In this document: positions 17,132 to 29,160 of the stretch, one piece after another
How positions within the stretch are numbered: the stretch's first letter is position 1
How the letters are laid out: every line of letters begins with the position of its first letter
Assembly (NCBI GenBank): GCA_030765055.1
Contig: CM060952.1
Span: 81,348,664 to 81,412,663 of the forward strand
Length of the DNA stretch: 64,000 nt
Reading direction: 5' to 3'
Origin: Mantis religiosa
Taxonomy: Eukaryota > Arthropoda > Insecta > Mantodea > Mantidae
Program-made: the position numbers and the translations under genes
The notes under the pieces: model-generated
Told to the model about the DNA's origin: nothing
Database searches by the model: none
What the model saw: only the letters and a program-made list of their open reading frames with translations

Positions 17132-19744
17132 CAGTGGCAGGCGATAAAGGAGGGCTGCGGGACTGTAGCCCCCCCAGAGCAAATTTTAATTTTATTGTTG
17201 TTACCTTAATTGCCTAAATTGAATAGATTACATCCATGTTATACATATTGTAAGTCAGTACAACAAGTTCATAGACGGTGCGGCTAGTTCATATGTGAAG
17301 CCGCTTCTCCCTCTTGGACTGCCAGGACAACCCACTAACGTGTATATTACTTCCATTTCCCCCTCTTCTAATCCCCGCTTCACGTTTCGACGTACCGCGC
17401 CCCACATAGCTTAGTGAACTTACTGAACTGCATCACTTGCAGTCCCAAGAGCGGTGTAAGTGCAATTTCGTGCGGATTTTCGTGAAATCGACGGTTTCTG
17501 AACATTTTCACGGCGATTCAAATATATTTTTGTTTCCTGACAGTAAAGTATAATTAAATGTGACGTTTTATACTGGTATCAATGGTGTGATTGTAACAAT
17601 GAGTAATTCAGTCGAGTATTTAAAGTCGTTTGTTTTGGCCCTTTAACACTGCAAGAGAAATGTGACATTAAAGTACGAGGAAGACCAATTCCTGTGTTAA
17701 ACATTATTCAAAGTGCAACAAGCGGCCAAAAACAATATGGCAGGTGTTTCAGTCCCGAAATTTACACGAAATATGAGTGGATATGTGGCTGTGAAGTAAA
17801 TAATTCCCTGTTCTGTTTTCCTTGCCTTTTATTTGGAACTAAAGTCGACGCAGCCAACATTTCACGGGTTCAAAAGGAAGTTTCAGACTTGAAGAGACTA
17901 TATGAAAAGTGTCATAAATATGAAACGTCCAAAAACCATGTTAATAACATGCTTAATTTTGCTACACTTGGTTCAGTAAACATACAGACATGTTTAAGCC
18001 AAGCCTATAAGGAATTAATAGATCCTCACAACAATCAAGTCCAAAAAATAGAGACACTCTTACACAGATAAACAACTGTGTGAAATTTGTGGTTATCAAG
18101 AGCTACCCCTAAGAGGGCATGAAGAGCATAAAAGCTCACAAAATCAAGGGGTTGATTAAATATACAGGTGAAATTGATTCCCTACTTAAGCTCCATCTTA
18201 ATGGTAACTCATTTTTAAAGGAACTTCTAAGACAATACAAAATGAGTTACTTCGGTGCATTCTTGAAGTTTGTAAAGAAAACATCTTAGAAGAAATTGAA
18301 GCAGCAGACTATGTATCTGTTATGGCCGACGAATCTACAGATATTGTTGATATGTTTCAGCTTGTAATAGTCTGAAGGTATTGTAATGCCTTAGGTAGTC
18401 CTGTTGAGCGATTCTGGGAATCATTTTTTATTCCGAATGGGCAAAATTCTGATGCAATTTCAGAACTTGTAATTTCTGAGCTTGGCAATATGTTAAAAGA
18501 AAATAAGAAGAAGCTTATAGGCCGAAATTATGATGTACAGCGATAATGACTGGGGATATCAATGGAGTGCAAGCTAAAGTTAGAGATGTGTACCCCAATG
18601 CTTACTTTGTGCATTGCTTAGCTCATCAACTAAATGTGATAATGAAGAGAGCTGCCAGGCAAAATACAAAAGCTAGGATTTTTTTTCAAATCATTGTGCT
18701 ATACCCGCCTTCTTTCCCCGCTCTCCACACAGATCATTAGTGTTAGATCCATGTGTTAAGAAGGGAATACCCAGTGGTGGATCAACTAGGTGGAATTACA
18801 AATCCAGGACTGTAAATGTTGTTTACGAAAAGAAGGAGGCATTGAAAGAATGTTTTCAAATTTTGTCAGAATCAAAGACCTCAAGCAGTGCGACAATAAA
18901 TTAGGCAAGTGCTTTATTGTGGTATCTTGAAAATAAAGAGTTTTGTTTCTGGCTTAATTTTTTCCATTTAGTTGTACCTCATGTAGAAATATTGTGCAAT
19001 CAACTAAAGATAGATGCTGCCAATGTTTCGGTGTACATATCTACCTTCACTGCTAAAATTATAAAAGTAAGAAACACGGTGGAGTCATGTGATTTTGCAG
19101 CAGTAAACCCACACACACACACACACAGAGACCAGAGCAGCAGCAGCAGCAGCCAAGGAAGTACGTGATGTTATACTGTCACAATTGAATCTCCGCTTAG
19201 AGTTTACTAAACATCTTTCTGTGTCTTCCCTGCTACAAGATTCACAATTTGAGCAACTTGATTCAATATTTCCAGAAAATGCGTTCCGTAAATGCATAAA
19301 ACTGTTCCCAGTGTTTGATAAGGACAAACTACATACAGTTCTCTATTCAAGAGAACAATTAAGAAATATAGGTGGTTCTGTAAAATTGCTTCAATATCTT
19401 AAAGCTAATACACTTTCTTCCACTTTTTCTGAAGTGTTAAAACTTTTGAAAATAACTATTACTCTGCCTCTAACAACAGGTGAATCTGAGCGCTGCTTCT
19501 CCACACCGAAATGAATTAAAACATTCCTTAGGAACACTATTGGAGAAGATAGATTAACTGCGCTTGCTATATTGTCCATAGAAAAAGAAATGATAGAACC
19601 TCCCGCAGTTCAACGAGAGAGTGGTTAATAAGTTTACTACAAAGAAAGATCGCCATATGCAGTTCATCTTCAAATAATTAAGGTAAGCTAAATTTTCAAT
19701 AATCAGTGCAGCCCTCAAGGTATAGGCAACATGAGCCGCCACTG
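17132..19744 (+). mobile_element. hAT transposon with perfect 8-bp target duplication
   Basis: The element starts CAGTGGCAGG and ends GAGCCGCCACTG, giving short inverted termini (CAGTGGC). The 8 bases TTTAAAAG flank it on both sides (17124-17131 and 19745-19752), exactly the target duplication length of hAT elements. The interior carries a decayed transposase of the ZMYM/DUF4371 type. A (CA)n and a (CAG)n tract at 19108-19153 have expanded inside the coding region. Confidence 0.92.
17640..19520 (+). pseudogene. decayed hAT transposase (TTF-type finger, DUF4371, dimerisation domain)
   Basis: Successive fragments in changing frames show family landmarks. A TTF-type zinc finger region is near 17735-17850 (SPEIYTKYEWICGCEVNNSL then CFPCLLFG). 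The catalytic segment MADESTDIVDMFQLV is at about 18322-18366, HCLAHQLNVIMKRAA at about 18609-18655, and the C-terminal dimerisation motif ITLPLTTGESERCFS at about 19456-19500. Several stops and frameshifts separate the pieces, and the CAG/CA expansion near 19108-19153 interrupts the late part. It is not functional. Confidence 0.85.
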
Positions 19745-19752
19745 TTTAAAAG

Positions 19753-21310
19753 CTCACTTCATTTGTTCTAAAGTGCAGACTATTGAGTACTACGCATAGT
19801 TCAATTATAAAACTATACAGTAAGTGAATTTGTGACTAACGTAACTTATACGGCGTAACTAGGAGCTGGGAGAGGGGACAACAAAGAAAAATAAAGCAGT
19901 ATCGCAACATCGAGTGTTAAACATAAGCACGGAAAACCATTACGAAGTGATGAAAGGACAATATTGGACGTATTTAACAAGTTCTGCAAGAAATATTCAG
20001 AACTTGCTATTGATGACGTGGTAAAATTAACATCCAGAGTTAACCGGTTTGTCAGTTTCAGATATTTACAGCCACAGAAAGAAAAGTCCACAGTTGGTGA
20101 GATTAGTGCTCTCGACAAGAAGACACCAACTTCCAGCTCAGATTAGAGGAACACAGATGACGTAAGATGCAATTAATTTCCGTGAATAGAGTGCTGAATG
20201 TTATTACACCTATTTCAAATAATCATATCTATTAAATGGTGAAAAATGCTTATTAAATAGAGCGATAACTATTCTCTGAACACGGGTGGCTGCGGAGTCA
20301 TGCAAACCGGTGATTTGTTTGTGTCTACTTTATTTACTTAGTAAAATGTAGGCTAACGTAAGCTAATGATAATCCATATGAAGTGAGTTGTCAGCTGTTT
20401 GATAATGTAGAATCACAGTTGTGAGGTATGGAGTCTTTCTCTGAAGACGAGGTGTGAGAGTATACACAGTTAAGTCGGAGGTTAATAATATAGAGTTGTA
20501 AACTGTTTGAGGATTACAGTTCAACTGTTTCTAAAACTTGGCACTAAGAACAGCAACTATTGAAGTATTAAATCTGCCCAAGTATCAGTAACTGTTTACG
20601 TAATAATGAGAAGTGTAAATTGAAGTCAGTTGCTGTCAACCCTATATGTCAACCCGTACAGATTTTAAGCTCTACCAATTGCCAATAACCGATCAGAGTG
20701 GAACATTTCTGTAATATATAACTTGTAAATCTTGTTTTACACAACAATCACGTTTCTTATTCTTTAATTCAAGAATTTACAACAAAATTTGTCAAATATT
20801 TTGGACAAGTCTTGACAATGCCATAAATGCACATTGCCATGTTGTGTTTTTGTCCCTAGCACGTGCTACTTCAATAAACAGCAATAAAATATTGATTTAT
20901 AGGTAATTACATAGCACTGTCACGTATTATAGCCAATGAAATAAGATTAAAATAAGGATTAGAATGGAAATAACGCGAATTGACACACCCATAACATTGC
21001 ATTAAAGGATTATTGTATGCTTTGGAAATACGCCAGGCAATTTCTTCATATACTAACGTCTACTTTATTCTGTTGTGATACTCCACGGATACAAGGCCAT
21101 TTTGGCACAGGTAACCCATTCATTTCCTGTTCAGGTAGTCATTTTTACATACATTTCGGTTACAAACATGTTGCAGATTTAATTATGGTACTTAAAAATT
21201 GTTTTTCATTCACCAAAGTCATTAAATCATTGTCACATTTTAGCCGTTTACGGAAGATTCATAAAGCAGCGCATTTGAGAAAAATGTTATAGTGTAAATG
21301 GAAGCTAGAC
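19753..21310. other. non-coding stretch with a possible helix-turn-helix fragment
   Basis: A frame at about 19915-20146 reads VKHKHGKPLRSDERTILDVF followed by NKFCKKYSELAIDDVVKL. It resembles the N-terminal DNA-binding region of insect transposase-like proteins, but it is short and not followed by a catalytic domain, so I call it a possible relic only. No other gene is seen up to 21310. Confidence 0.35.
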
Positions 21311-21319
21311 ACTAACTTT

Positions 21320-21505
21320 TATTCGACATGAAGGGATTCGAGTCTCGGTCAGGGTGAGTTACCTGGATAAGGTTTTTCCGGGGTTTTCCCTTATCCTCAA
21401 AGACGAATGTCAGGTAACTCTAAGCTCCGTGGACCTCGGGCTCATTTGAGCATCATTTCACCAAATTTATTCACCGTCCGATATGACTTAACGTTGGAGG
21501 ACGTA
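21320..21505 (+). repeat. SINE family A copy
   Basis: Shares with seven other places in the window a tRNA-like B box (GGATTCGAGTCTCGGTCAGG), GGTTTTCCCTTATCC, AACTCTAAGCTCCGTGGACC, GGGCTCATTTGAGCATCA and the tail GATATGACTTAACGTTGGAG. The tRNA-like head is truncated here. Confidence 0.8.
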
Positions 21506-22639
21506 AAATTACAACGACAAACAAAAACTAACTTTTTAAATTCCCGAACTTTTGTCAACATATGTAAGTGCCGCCAACTTAACGACTACTTACTAAAGTT
21601 CCTGTATTATACGTTCTCAAACGGAATCTTTTTCGCTTCTGAAACCACTCTGAGAATTATTTATCTGTCTTCGTATCTAACATTTATTTATTTAATTACT
21701 AATATAACCAGTCAATAATTCCTGTATAAAAGCAAAGAGCATGGCCATTTGACGAAAACCACAAATATGAATAGAAAATGTTGAGTTTGAAACGGTCGCA
21801 ATTCAAGGTCTGCTGTAGTTCAATAACATATACAGTGGGTTCTGTTCATCGATATATCGAGGCAGAATAAAAGGTAGGCAAGCAGTCTCTCTGCCTTTTG
21901 TATTCCTTTGTTCTGTAACAAGCCGATATTGAGTTTGGGACATCTCTGAGAACGCCGTGTCTCCTCCCTCCTCCAGTTATAGATTAACGATACTCTCTGC
22001 GGCGTGTTGCAGCTGCCTCGGGGTAAAATATCTACCGAACAATATTTATTCATAAGCAGAATGCCATGTTTTTGTATTTTGCCTTGGCATCATTACGTTT
22101 GACTTAGGAGGGCAAAAATAAATATGAAACTACTAAAACTCTGCATTTCAAAATGTTGCGCAAACTTTTTAATTAAAATATTATCTTTATTTTTATATAA
22201 TGTTTGATTTTCTTTACCACATACATATTAATTAGAAATTCTATTGCATTTCATCCAACAAATGCAGCGCGCACGTGCTGTATTTTTTGCATTTTTTTAT
22301 CACGCCCATAAAACGAACACTTGGTGAAAAGCGAAGTCTCGTAATTAGATTTTGCATCCTTCAAGGACGTGACACGATGATTTTCAAGAAATTACCTTCC
22401 TGAACTACCCTTAACATGGAAAAGTTTTCGAAAATATTCAGTTCTCAAAAATTGTTCAAATAATTTTGAATAAAACACCATACGTTTAAGGACTTTCCTG
22501 AGAAATGAAATTTGTATTTTCAGTTTTCTGGAAATTGCTTATGAAGTGTTCCTTACTCCGGATGAATTTTACACAGTATGTTAACCGTAAGAGATAGGCA
22601 AAACCTCACTGCACAAACATTTTTGAGAAAAGTATAAAT
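21506..22639. other. no gene recognised
   Basis: AT-rich sequence without coding signals. Open frames are short and lack recognisable motifs. Confidence 0.4.
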
Positions 22640-22870
22640 ATTTGAACATTTAAACGAATAACAAGAAACAGCTCGAAAATGATTAACAGACGGAAAACTT
22701 AATTTACAAAAATTGTGTTTTAATAAGATCTACATATTTGTGCAGAAGAACGTTGCGTAGGTATCTCTTACGGTTCACCAGTTACAAGAAGTCATTCAGA
22801 ACGAAAAGGACTTCATAGGCAGAACATTCGAACCATAAATTTCATTTGTAATTTAAAGCCAAGTTTAGTT
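22640..22870 (+). repeat. unclassified interspersed repeat U, copy 1
   Basis: Contains the landmarks that define this repeat in the window: AATAACAAG, then AAATTGTGTTTTAATAAGAT CTACAT, then TCTTACGGTTCACCAGTTAC and GTCATTCAGAACGAAAAGGA. It is a diverged, non-coding copy. Confidence 0.65.
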
Positions 22871-23640
22871 GTGGTGTCCACACACAAACGGTACACACCG
22901 ACATTTCTAATTCTTTTATTGCTGTAAATAACGAACTTATCTGAATGTAACGTAACTTTCATCATGTATACACAAAGAAATTCTCTGTTCGTCGGTTTAC
23001 AATGTTACTATTAATTACGACTGATTTTATAGAGTGAATCTGACAGGCCCAATAGGGAATATATGAAGGAATTGGCAACGCTACAAATCCACAGAGAGAA
23101 GTAAAACAAAAGGGCGCACACATAGAATTGGAGCAATTCCAGAGGGCGTATTAAGTACTTTCATAATGAAATGGGAGACAGATTTTTTACAGACGATAGA
23201 CAGTTAATATTTGGTTTGACTTACGGCATTTGTTTCCAGAAATAATACTGCAAATTTTTACAGAGCTAGCTTCTAGAGAACTTAATTCACTTATTTCTCT
23301 TGATAATCAGGTCGGAAAGTCATACTGATAATAAGTGGAGTCCGGATTTGCCTATAAAATGCATGTTCTCATTTATATACTTAAATGTATGCTTAAATTA
23401 TATATTTTGTATATCACGCTTTTCCAGACAATTTGAGTAGTATTTTTATGAAAATATAAATACATATGCCAGTGGAAATAATTATTTTAAATTTTAAATG
23501 AAAACTGCATATTTTACTCTTGAATGTGACATTAAATTAAGATTTTACCATTTAGATAGTTATATTAATATTGCTAGTACTTAATAATGTCTCTGAAAAC
23601 AACCAAAGAAAAGGTACATATATAAAAGATACACTTGCGT
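22871..23640. other. no gene recognised
   Basis: AT-rich, no coding signal, no clear repeat. Confidence 0.4.
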
Positions 23641-24442
23641 GTCGATAGTTGACAGATGAGGAAGTTAATTATTAGGATAGTGCTTCTATTTTGGTTTGAG
23701 AAATGTCGCCCACAAAAGGATCTCAATCGGCCTTGTTAGGTAAATGTGTGAATGAGTTTGGAAGTAATATTTTTAGTGAAGATATTAAGATACTGTTTTG
23801 CTTGTTATGTGAAAGAGTGTTTCTGCAAATAAAAAATTTGAAGCGGGTCATAAATACAGCACACAATAAGGACAGCGTTAAGAAGAAGTCTTCCCTAAAT
23901 CAACATTTAATTAAAAGCCAAGTAAGGGAACAGTTAAGTTCGAGTGACGATTTTTCTGAAGACTTGTATTTAGCCTTAACGAATGTCAAAATTCGATTGT
24001 GGAAACTAAGTAATGTGCAGCTTTGGAGTTTTTTTACAAAAGTACACAAACATAAGGGTCCTGAAAGAGTTTACATTACGCAAAAACTGTATAACACACT
24101 GTTTTAGAATGTAATACCTAAAATAGTGATACATTGGAACACGAAACAATCTGGTTTTAAATTGATAAAATCCCAGACGCTGCAGGACAGTGTTCTGCTA
24201 GTGGGTTCAATGAAAGAGGGTAGCAAATCATTCCCGAACATTCAAGTACCTATTTTTACTTGAAATGGTAAATCATAATGCAGTTGCAAAATTGTTCATT
24301 AACTCCTTAGCTTTTTTGTGACCAGGTAAACTTTAGTATAACAATGTATTTTTATTTCTTACTGATGGTGCTCCATATATGGTACAAGCGGGAACTAGAT
24401 TGAAAGTTGTCTAATTCATCTGATTTGCTTGCTCACTGTTTA

Positions 24443-25519
24443 CAAGGTTGTTCTGAAAAGTTCCCGACCTATTAAAGATACAAGACATTTTTTCAGAATT
24501 TTTTTTTAATTCTTCAACATAGTCTCCTTGTTACTCTACACACTTCTGCCAGCGATGCTCCCATTTCTGTATTCCGTCCAAATAGCACTCGGCGTTTTTC
24601 TCTCCAAAATAATTGTTCACGAAGGTGTTTGTCTCTTCATTTGACGAAAATCTCTGACCTCCGAGCGCAATTTTCAGATGAGGGAACAAAAAGAAGTCGC
24701 TGGGGGCTGGATCTAGTGAGTAAGGCGAATGGTCAAGCAGTTCAACCCGTAATTCGTGGATTTTCGCAATTGCAACCACTTTGCTTTTTTTGGAGCCGGT
24801 TCCCTCATTACAGTCCATTGTTTGGACTGTATTTTTGTTTCGGGCGTATAATGGTGTATCCAAATTTCATCTACAATAATTAATCGGCGCCAAAACTCGG
24901 ATTTATTGCGCCTAAACTGAGCCAAAAGAGCGTTGGAAATGTTCATTCGAACACGTTTTTGGTCTAACGTGAGCAAATGCGGCACCCAACGCGCGGAAAG
25001 CTTTCTCATGTCTAAATGTTGATTTAATATGTGAAAAACATGTTCTTTTGACATGTGTATACCCTCTGCCATCTCACTCACTTTAATTCGGCTGTCTTCT
25101 AGCACCATTTGGTGACTTTGGCGATGTTTTGTTTGGTAGTTGCAGTTTTTGGACGTCCCGAACGTTCATCGTCTCCCAAGCTCTTAGGGTCACCTTTAAA
25201 TTCAGCTGCCTAAAATTTCACTGTGGTAAACGATGGTGCAGAGTCTCCATACACAGATTCCAACTTATCTTTCATTTGCGTAGGCGTATTGCCTTTCAAA
25301 AACAAATATTTAATGACAGCTCGATACTCGAATTTGTCCATTTTCATAAAAATACTCACATCAACTCACTCAAACGACTGTTAAGTAACAACTGAGCGTC
25401 CAAAATGGCTGAAACTTTGGTGAGTAACTGTCAACAGATGATCAACGAAATGCACTAGCTTTTATTTACGAGTGCTGCCATCTTCATGTTGAGGTCGGAA
25501 ACTTTTCAGACCATCCTCT
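24443..25519 (-). mobile_element. mariner element (copy M1) inserted in the hAT relic
   Basis: Ends are CAAGGTTGTTCTGAAAAGTT and the inverted AGAGGATGGTCTGAAAAGTT, flanked by TA (24441-24442 and 25520-25521). At 1077 bp its size is close to that of a typical mariner. It carries a - strand transposase pseudogene. Removing it restores continuity of the hAT-like reading, so it is the younger insertion. Confidence 0.9.
24525..25350 (-). pseudogene. mariner transposase pseudogene (M1)
   Basis: The N-terminal region (about 25350-25110) shows the paired-like DNA-binding part ending GDDERSGRPKTATT. A middle frame (25108-24713) contains VSEMAEGIHMSKEHVFHILN and the first catalytic Asp in IIVDEIWIHHYTPETK. 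The C-terminal frame (24863-24531) has HSPYSLDPAPSDFFLFPHLK, the third acidic position of the mariner DD34D triad. Frameshifts, and a stop near the start of the middle frame, break it. Confidence 0.88.
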
Positions 25520-26009
25520 TACATCGTGTCGCTGAAACTATTAGAGTCATATAAGATGTATTTGTCTCCGGCGTTCAAAAATATGGGTATTTATGAAAGC
25601 GCCACTAAGGGTTTAAACATTTCGTGAAGTATTTCCTGATCTGACCTTAACCTCAGAGGCAGTTTTAACAATGTTGTGTACGTGGTTACAGGCTGTGTCA
25701 AATTACAAGGAATATTTCAGTAAAGTGAAAACAGTAATAAATATCTTAAATATGGAAGATGCAGCAGCATTACTATAGCTCAGGAATGTTTTTCTCAAGA
25801 TCGCATTGAGGAAAGGATCCAGTATATTCATAAGCGGTCCTCGAAATTACCTGTAATTTTGACATAGTTGGACGTCCGAAATAATTATTTAGATTATTCA
25901 TTTTCTCTTACGGGTGAAATTTCAGATATTCTTCTTAACTTTCCTAATTGTACCACTATCGTGGTGTTAAGTGATTCTTGTTCCTCTATATCTGTTAAGG
26001 TCGGGCCTG

Positions 26010-26282
26010 AGGAACCGATGGAGAATCTGGATAGGTGATCAGCCCAATGCCTGGTGTGAAGTGAAGGAAGTGGATGATACATATGCGGGCGAGATGAATG
26101 TTAGGAAAGATGATGATGGAGCAATTGGTGAAATGCTGACGGGGAAACCAGAGGAACGGAGAAAACCCGTTCCAGCGCCATGTTCTGCACCACAAATCTC
26201 ACTTTGCGGTCGCTTGGGATCAAACTCGGGCCACCTTGGTGAGAGCCAAGTGGTCTAACCATTCAGCCATGGCACGGCCATT
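26010..26282 (-). repeat. SINE family B copy 1
   Basis: A tRNA-like head lies at the right end, read on the - strand: TGGCTGAATGGTTAGACCAC, then the B box in GAGTTTGATCCC. The body includes CACCACAAATCTCACTTTGC and GGAGAAAACCCGTTCCAGCG. The same text recurs at 42495-42733, so this is a dispersed family rather than a tRNA gene. Confidence 0.82.
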
Positions 26283-26560
26283 TCAAATATACTGTATGTA
26301 AAAACTCACGGTGGTGCTAAAATAGCATTCGATAAGCTCAGTCAGGTATTAAATAAAAAATTTGGTTTAGAAACAAATGTCTGGTGATAGTGAAAAAAGA
26401 GGAATTCAGTGAAGAAGAGTTGTGGTGTTTTTCACATCACGCGATGTGCAAATGGCTTTCTCACTGTATAAAATATTCTTCACTGATAGAAAACTCACCT
26501 TGTCTACTGCAGCAACCATGAATAAGGTAAGGCTACCAACCCCCAAACATAAATTGTTTG

Positions 26561-26915
26561 ATTTTATTGATTTATTTTGTATATTATGGTACATATATTT
26601 ACAATTTTTCACGCTAATTGCATTCATATTTTAATGTGCACAATTAATGTACACATGCATATTTACTGTACACAAATAGGGTCTCTAGTTATAATATGAA
26701 CAAGAAAATTACATTATAACATTATTTACTTTAAAATTAAGGTAAAATGATTTCATGCCTTTATTTTTTACATGCGTAGGTAAATATATAAATTGTGCAA
26801 CAAATGTAAACATCCCGTGATACATCTATAGGTGAAACACAGGTTGTAAATAATTTCTTTAAATAATAATAATAAAAAAACCCGTAACCAGCAGGATGTC
26901 TAAGCTCTTAGCGTT
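26561..26915. other. no gene recognised
   Basis: AT-rich spacer without coding signal. Confidence 0.4.
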
Positions 26916-27356
26916 CCATTAGCGGAAAAAGCTAACGCCCAACTTTTTCGATTCAACAGTTGACGTCGGTATATAAGTGAATACAATTCTCCCCAGTTTT
27001 AGAGAATTAACAGAGAGCATGATTTTGCCTTTTTTCAATAAGACTCTGCAACGGCTCATACAGTCAATCTTTCGATGAGAACAATTGAAAATGTGTTTCA
27101 GGACAACATTATTAGTAGAGATTTGTGCCCCCTTCGGTCCCACGATCTGACCCCCTGCAATTTCTGCCTCTGGAGTAACTTAAAGCATAAAGTGTACAAG
27201 ACAAACCCACACACCCTGGAAGAATTAAAACAAAATATGTGCCAGCATTTCTCAACGTGAACTACGGCGAGTGATGGATAGTTTCCTAAAGAGCTGCATA
27301 ACGGCGGCAGCATATCCTTTAATAACACGTGTAATTAAAGCCTTTAAAAATATTTT
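26916..27356 (+). pseudogene. Tc1/mariner-type transposase C-terminal fragment
   Basis: The frame at 27075-27260 reads MRTIENVFQDNIISRDLCPL, RSHDLTPCNFCLWSNLKHKV and NPHTLEELKQNMCQHFS, matching the end of insect transposases (pattern PRSPDLTP.DFFLWG.LK). The sequence continues in another frame as LRRVMDSFLKSCITAAAY. The catalytic Asp of the SPDL motif is kept (HDLTP) but Cys/His changes and frameshifts indicate decay. The upstream catalytic half is missing or unrecognisable. Confidence 0.75.
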
Positions 27357-28239
27357 TTAAACTGTTACATGGTTTCATCCGCGCCTTTCTATGATAGTGG
27401 CAGACTACGACGAACGCCGATATCGTGAATAGGCAAAACACAGCGCAGCCGGTTAGGGGGTTTTTTGGGTCTCTCGGTATCAGAGTCCGCTGGAAATATT
27501 GAGTGCTGAGCTATTATATAAAGAGTGAAGGATACAGAAGCTGTAACGTTATCAAAGCGCAGTAGATCGCAAAGTTTTCGTTTTTCTAGTGCGCCAACAC
27601 ATTAGCATAACAAACTCTCAAGTAGGGAGTGTAGTCAATGAAGTTAAAGAAGTAGACCCATATCGTCATCACACCGTTGTGTTCTTGAAACAGTTTGGTT
27701 AACTTTCCACTTAGCCGAAATACTGAGTGCAGATTATCTTTTATGTTAAACTTGCCGGAAATTTAATCTAGTTTGTGTACTTAGTTAAAGTGGAGAATCT
27801 CACGGCGAGAGAGGACTTTAAAGATGCTGTGATAACGTGGTCCAAAAATAACTTCCTTAAACTTTACTCTCATATCGGGAGTATCTCCATAACAAAGCTT
27901 TGATACCGTTAAAAGGGATTTCACTTAGCATAAAGATAAATACAATTATGTCCCTTAACTGTTAAGTAACTGTTTTAACAATTATTTAGTTTCTTCTTAA
28001 ACATTGTTGAAGGTGCAACTTTGTTATTGAATCATTGTTTCCCTGTTTTAACAACACAGCTGAAAAGAGTAAAGAAAACATTTTCTTTAACTTAAAAATG
28101 CTGATATTTCTGCAACGATAAAAATATGAATAATTAATTGTACATTACATTTTCTCTTTAGTTACGGTTGCTTTAATATAGATTTTAGAAACTATTCTAA
28201 CTGGTGTTTTACATTGTCTATTGCATAAATAATCGAGAT
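27357..28239. other. no gene recognised
   Basis: AT-rich sequence without coding signal or clear repeat. Confidence 0.4.
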
Positions 28240-28680
28240 AAACACTTATAGAAATGTTCATGTTTCTTACTTTCTTATAAGTTCAATGGAAGTAGGAAAT
28301 TCAGTATACAAGTTATCGATAAAAGTTTTAAGAGTTGGCTGTTATATGATTGATTTGATTTTCTGTTCTCTTTGTAGAGCGACGAGATAAAAAATAACGC
28401 CTTAAGGTAAGTGCTTCACTAGGAAATTCAGAGAAATTATTCTTGGAAATTGTTAAATCCACAAAAAATGTATCAGATATGTGTTTTAAGAACATATAAT
28501 TTTTTTTAGTAAGGTTTCTGTCTATCTCTTTTAGTTTACCAGTTATGTAAAAGTCATCGAGAATGAAGATGACTTCCGAGACTACTCCCAGAAAATTCAA
28601 CATATACCTACATTAAATGTATCATAAGAACATTTTAAACATACGATACTTCAATTAAAAATGTTAAAGGATAAATTGCA
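28240..28680 (+). repeat. unclassified interspersed repeat U, copy 2
   Basis: Shows TTCTGTTCTCTTTGTAGAGC, GAGATAAAAAATAACG, TTTAGTTTACCAGTTATGTA, AAAGTCATCGAGAATGAAGA and CAGAAAATTCAACATATACC, in the same order as other copies. Confidence 0.7.
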
Positions 28681-28987
28681 GTGAGGGTCTTATGTTCTAA
28701 TCTCCAGTGAGTGAACCGTATGGAAGTAGAGGCTACGTCGGGAATATTATGTTACTCCAATTCCTCGCGGAACAGAATGAGGTAGCAGCAGCGAAAATTA
28801 AAGTAGTTTAATCGAAAGTAAAAGCAAGTGACAGATTTGGTAAAACTGAACGGTCATAACATTATTTAGCAATAATAACTTTATTATTTAGAATCCAGTT
28901 CGTTGGTATTCCGTTTAATTATATATATATACTTCCTGTAAGCATATCTTTTAAATTCACGAACATACATACACAGAGGGATAACAG

Positions 28988-29160
28988 CCCGCCTCCGTAG
29001 CATAGGTGGCAGTGTGTCTGCATCACCTTCAAGAGGTACAAACTTCTAATCTCGATCAAGGTAGGTTAAGCTCTAAGCTCTATGAACCCTGGGCTCATTT
29101 GAACATAATTTCATTCATCGGCCGATATGACTTAAAGTAGGAAGGCATTGATTAAAAAGA
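28988..29160 (+). repeat. SINE family A copy
   Basis: Keeps the tRNA-like head: GCCTCCGTAGCATAGGTGGC (A-box region), then the region equivalent to the B box (CTAATCTCGATCAAGG), then CTCTAAGCTCTATGAACCCT, GGGCTCATTTGAACATAA and GATATGACTTAAAGTAGG. Confidence 0.82.

Larger units (their letters stand above)
23703..26515 (+). pseudogene. decayed CGGBP1-like hAT transposase
   Basis: Starts with an intact 134-codon frame (MSPTKGSQSALLGKCVNEFG; CLLCERVFLQIKNLK may be a degenerate zinc finger with serial HLIKSQ). Later pieces include FLTDGAPYMVQAGTRLKV (24358-24411), the segment HRVAETIRVI after the mariner insertion (25523 onward), LTSEAVLTMLCTWLQAVS (about 25645-25698) and the dimerisation region FTSRDVQMAFSLYKIFFTDR near 26430-26490. 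The order matches hAT transposases related to the vertebrate CGGBP1 DNA-binding protein. Stops and the two insertions make it nonfunctional. Confidence 0.7.
23640..26560 (+). mobile_element. CGGBP1-like hAT relic, split by a mariner and a SINE
   Basis: The parts before 24442, between 25520 and about 26000, and after 26285 can be read as one decayed gene. Its ends were not located. A mariner (24443-25519) interrupts the sequence between a CLAHCL-like segment and HRVAETIRVI; the SINE copy at 26010-26282 interrupts it again. Confidence 0.6.
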
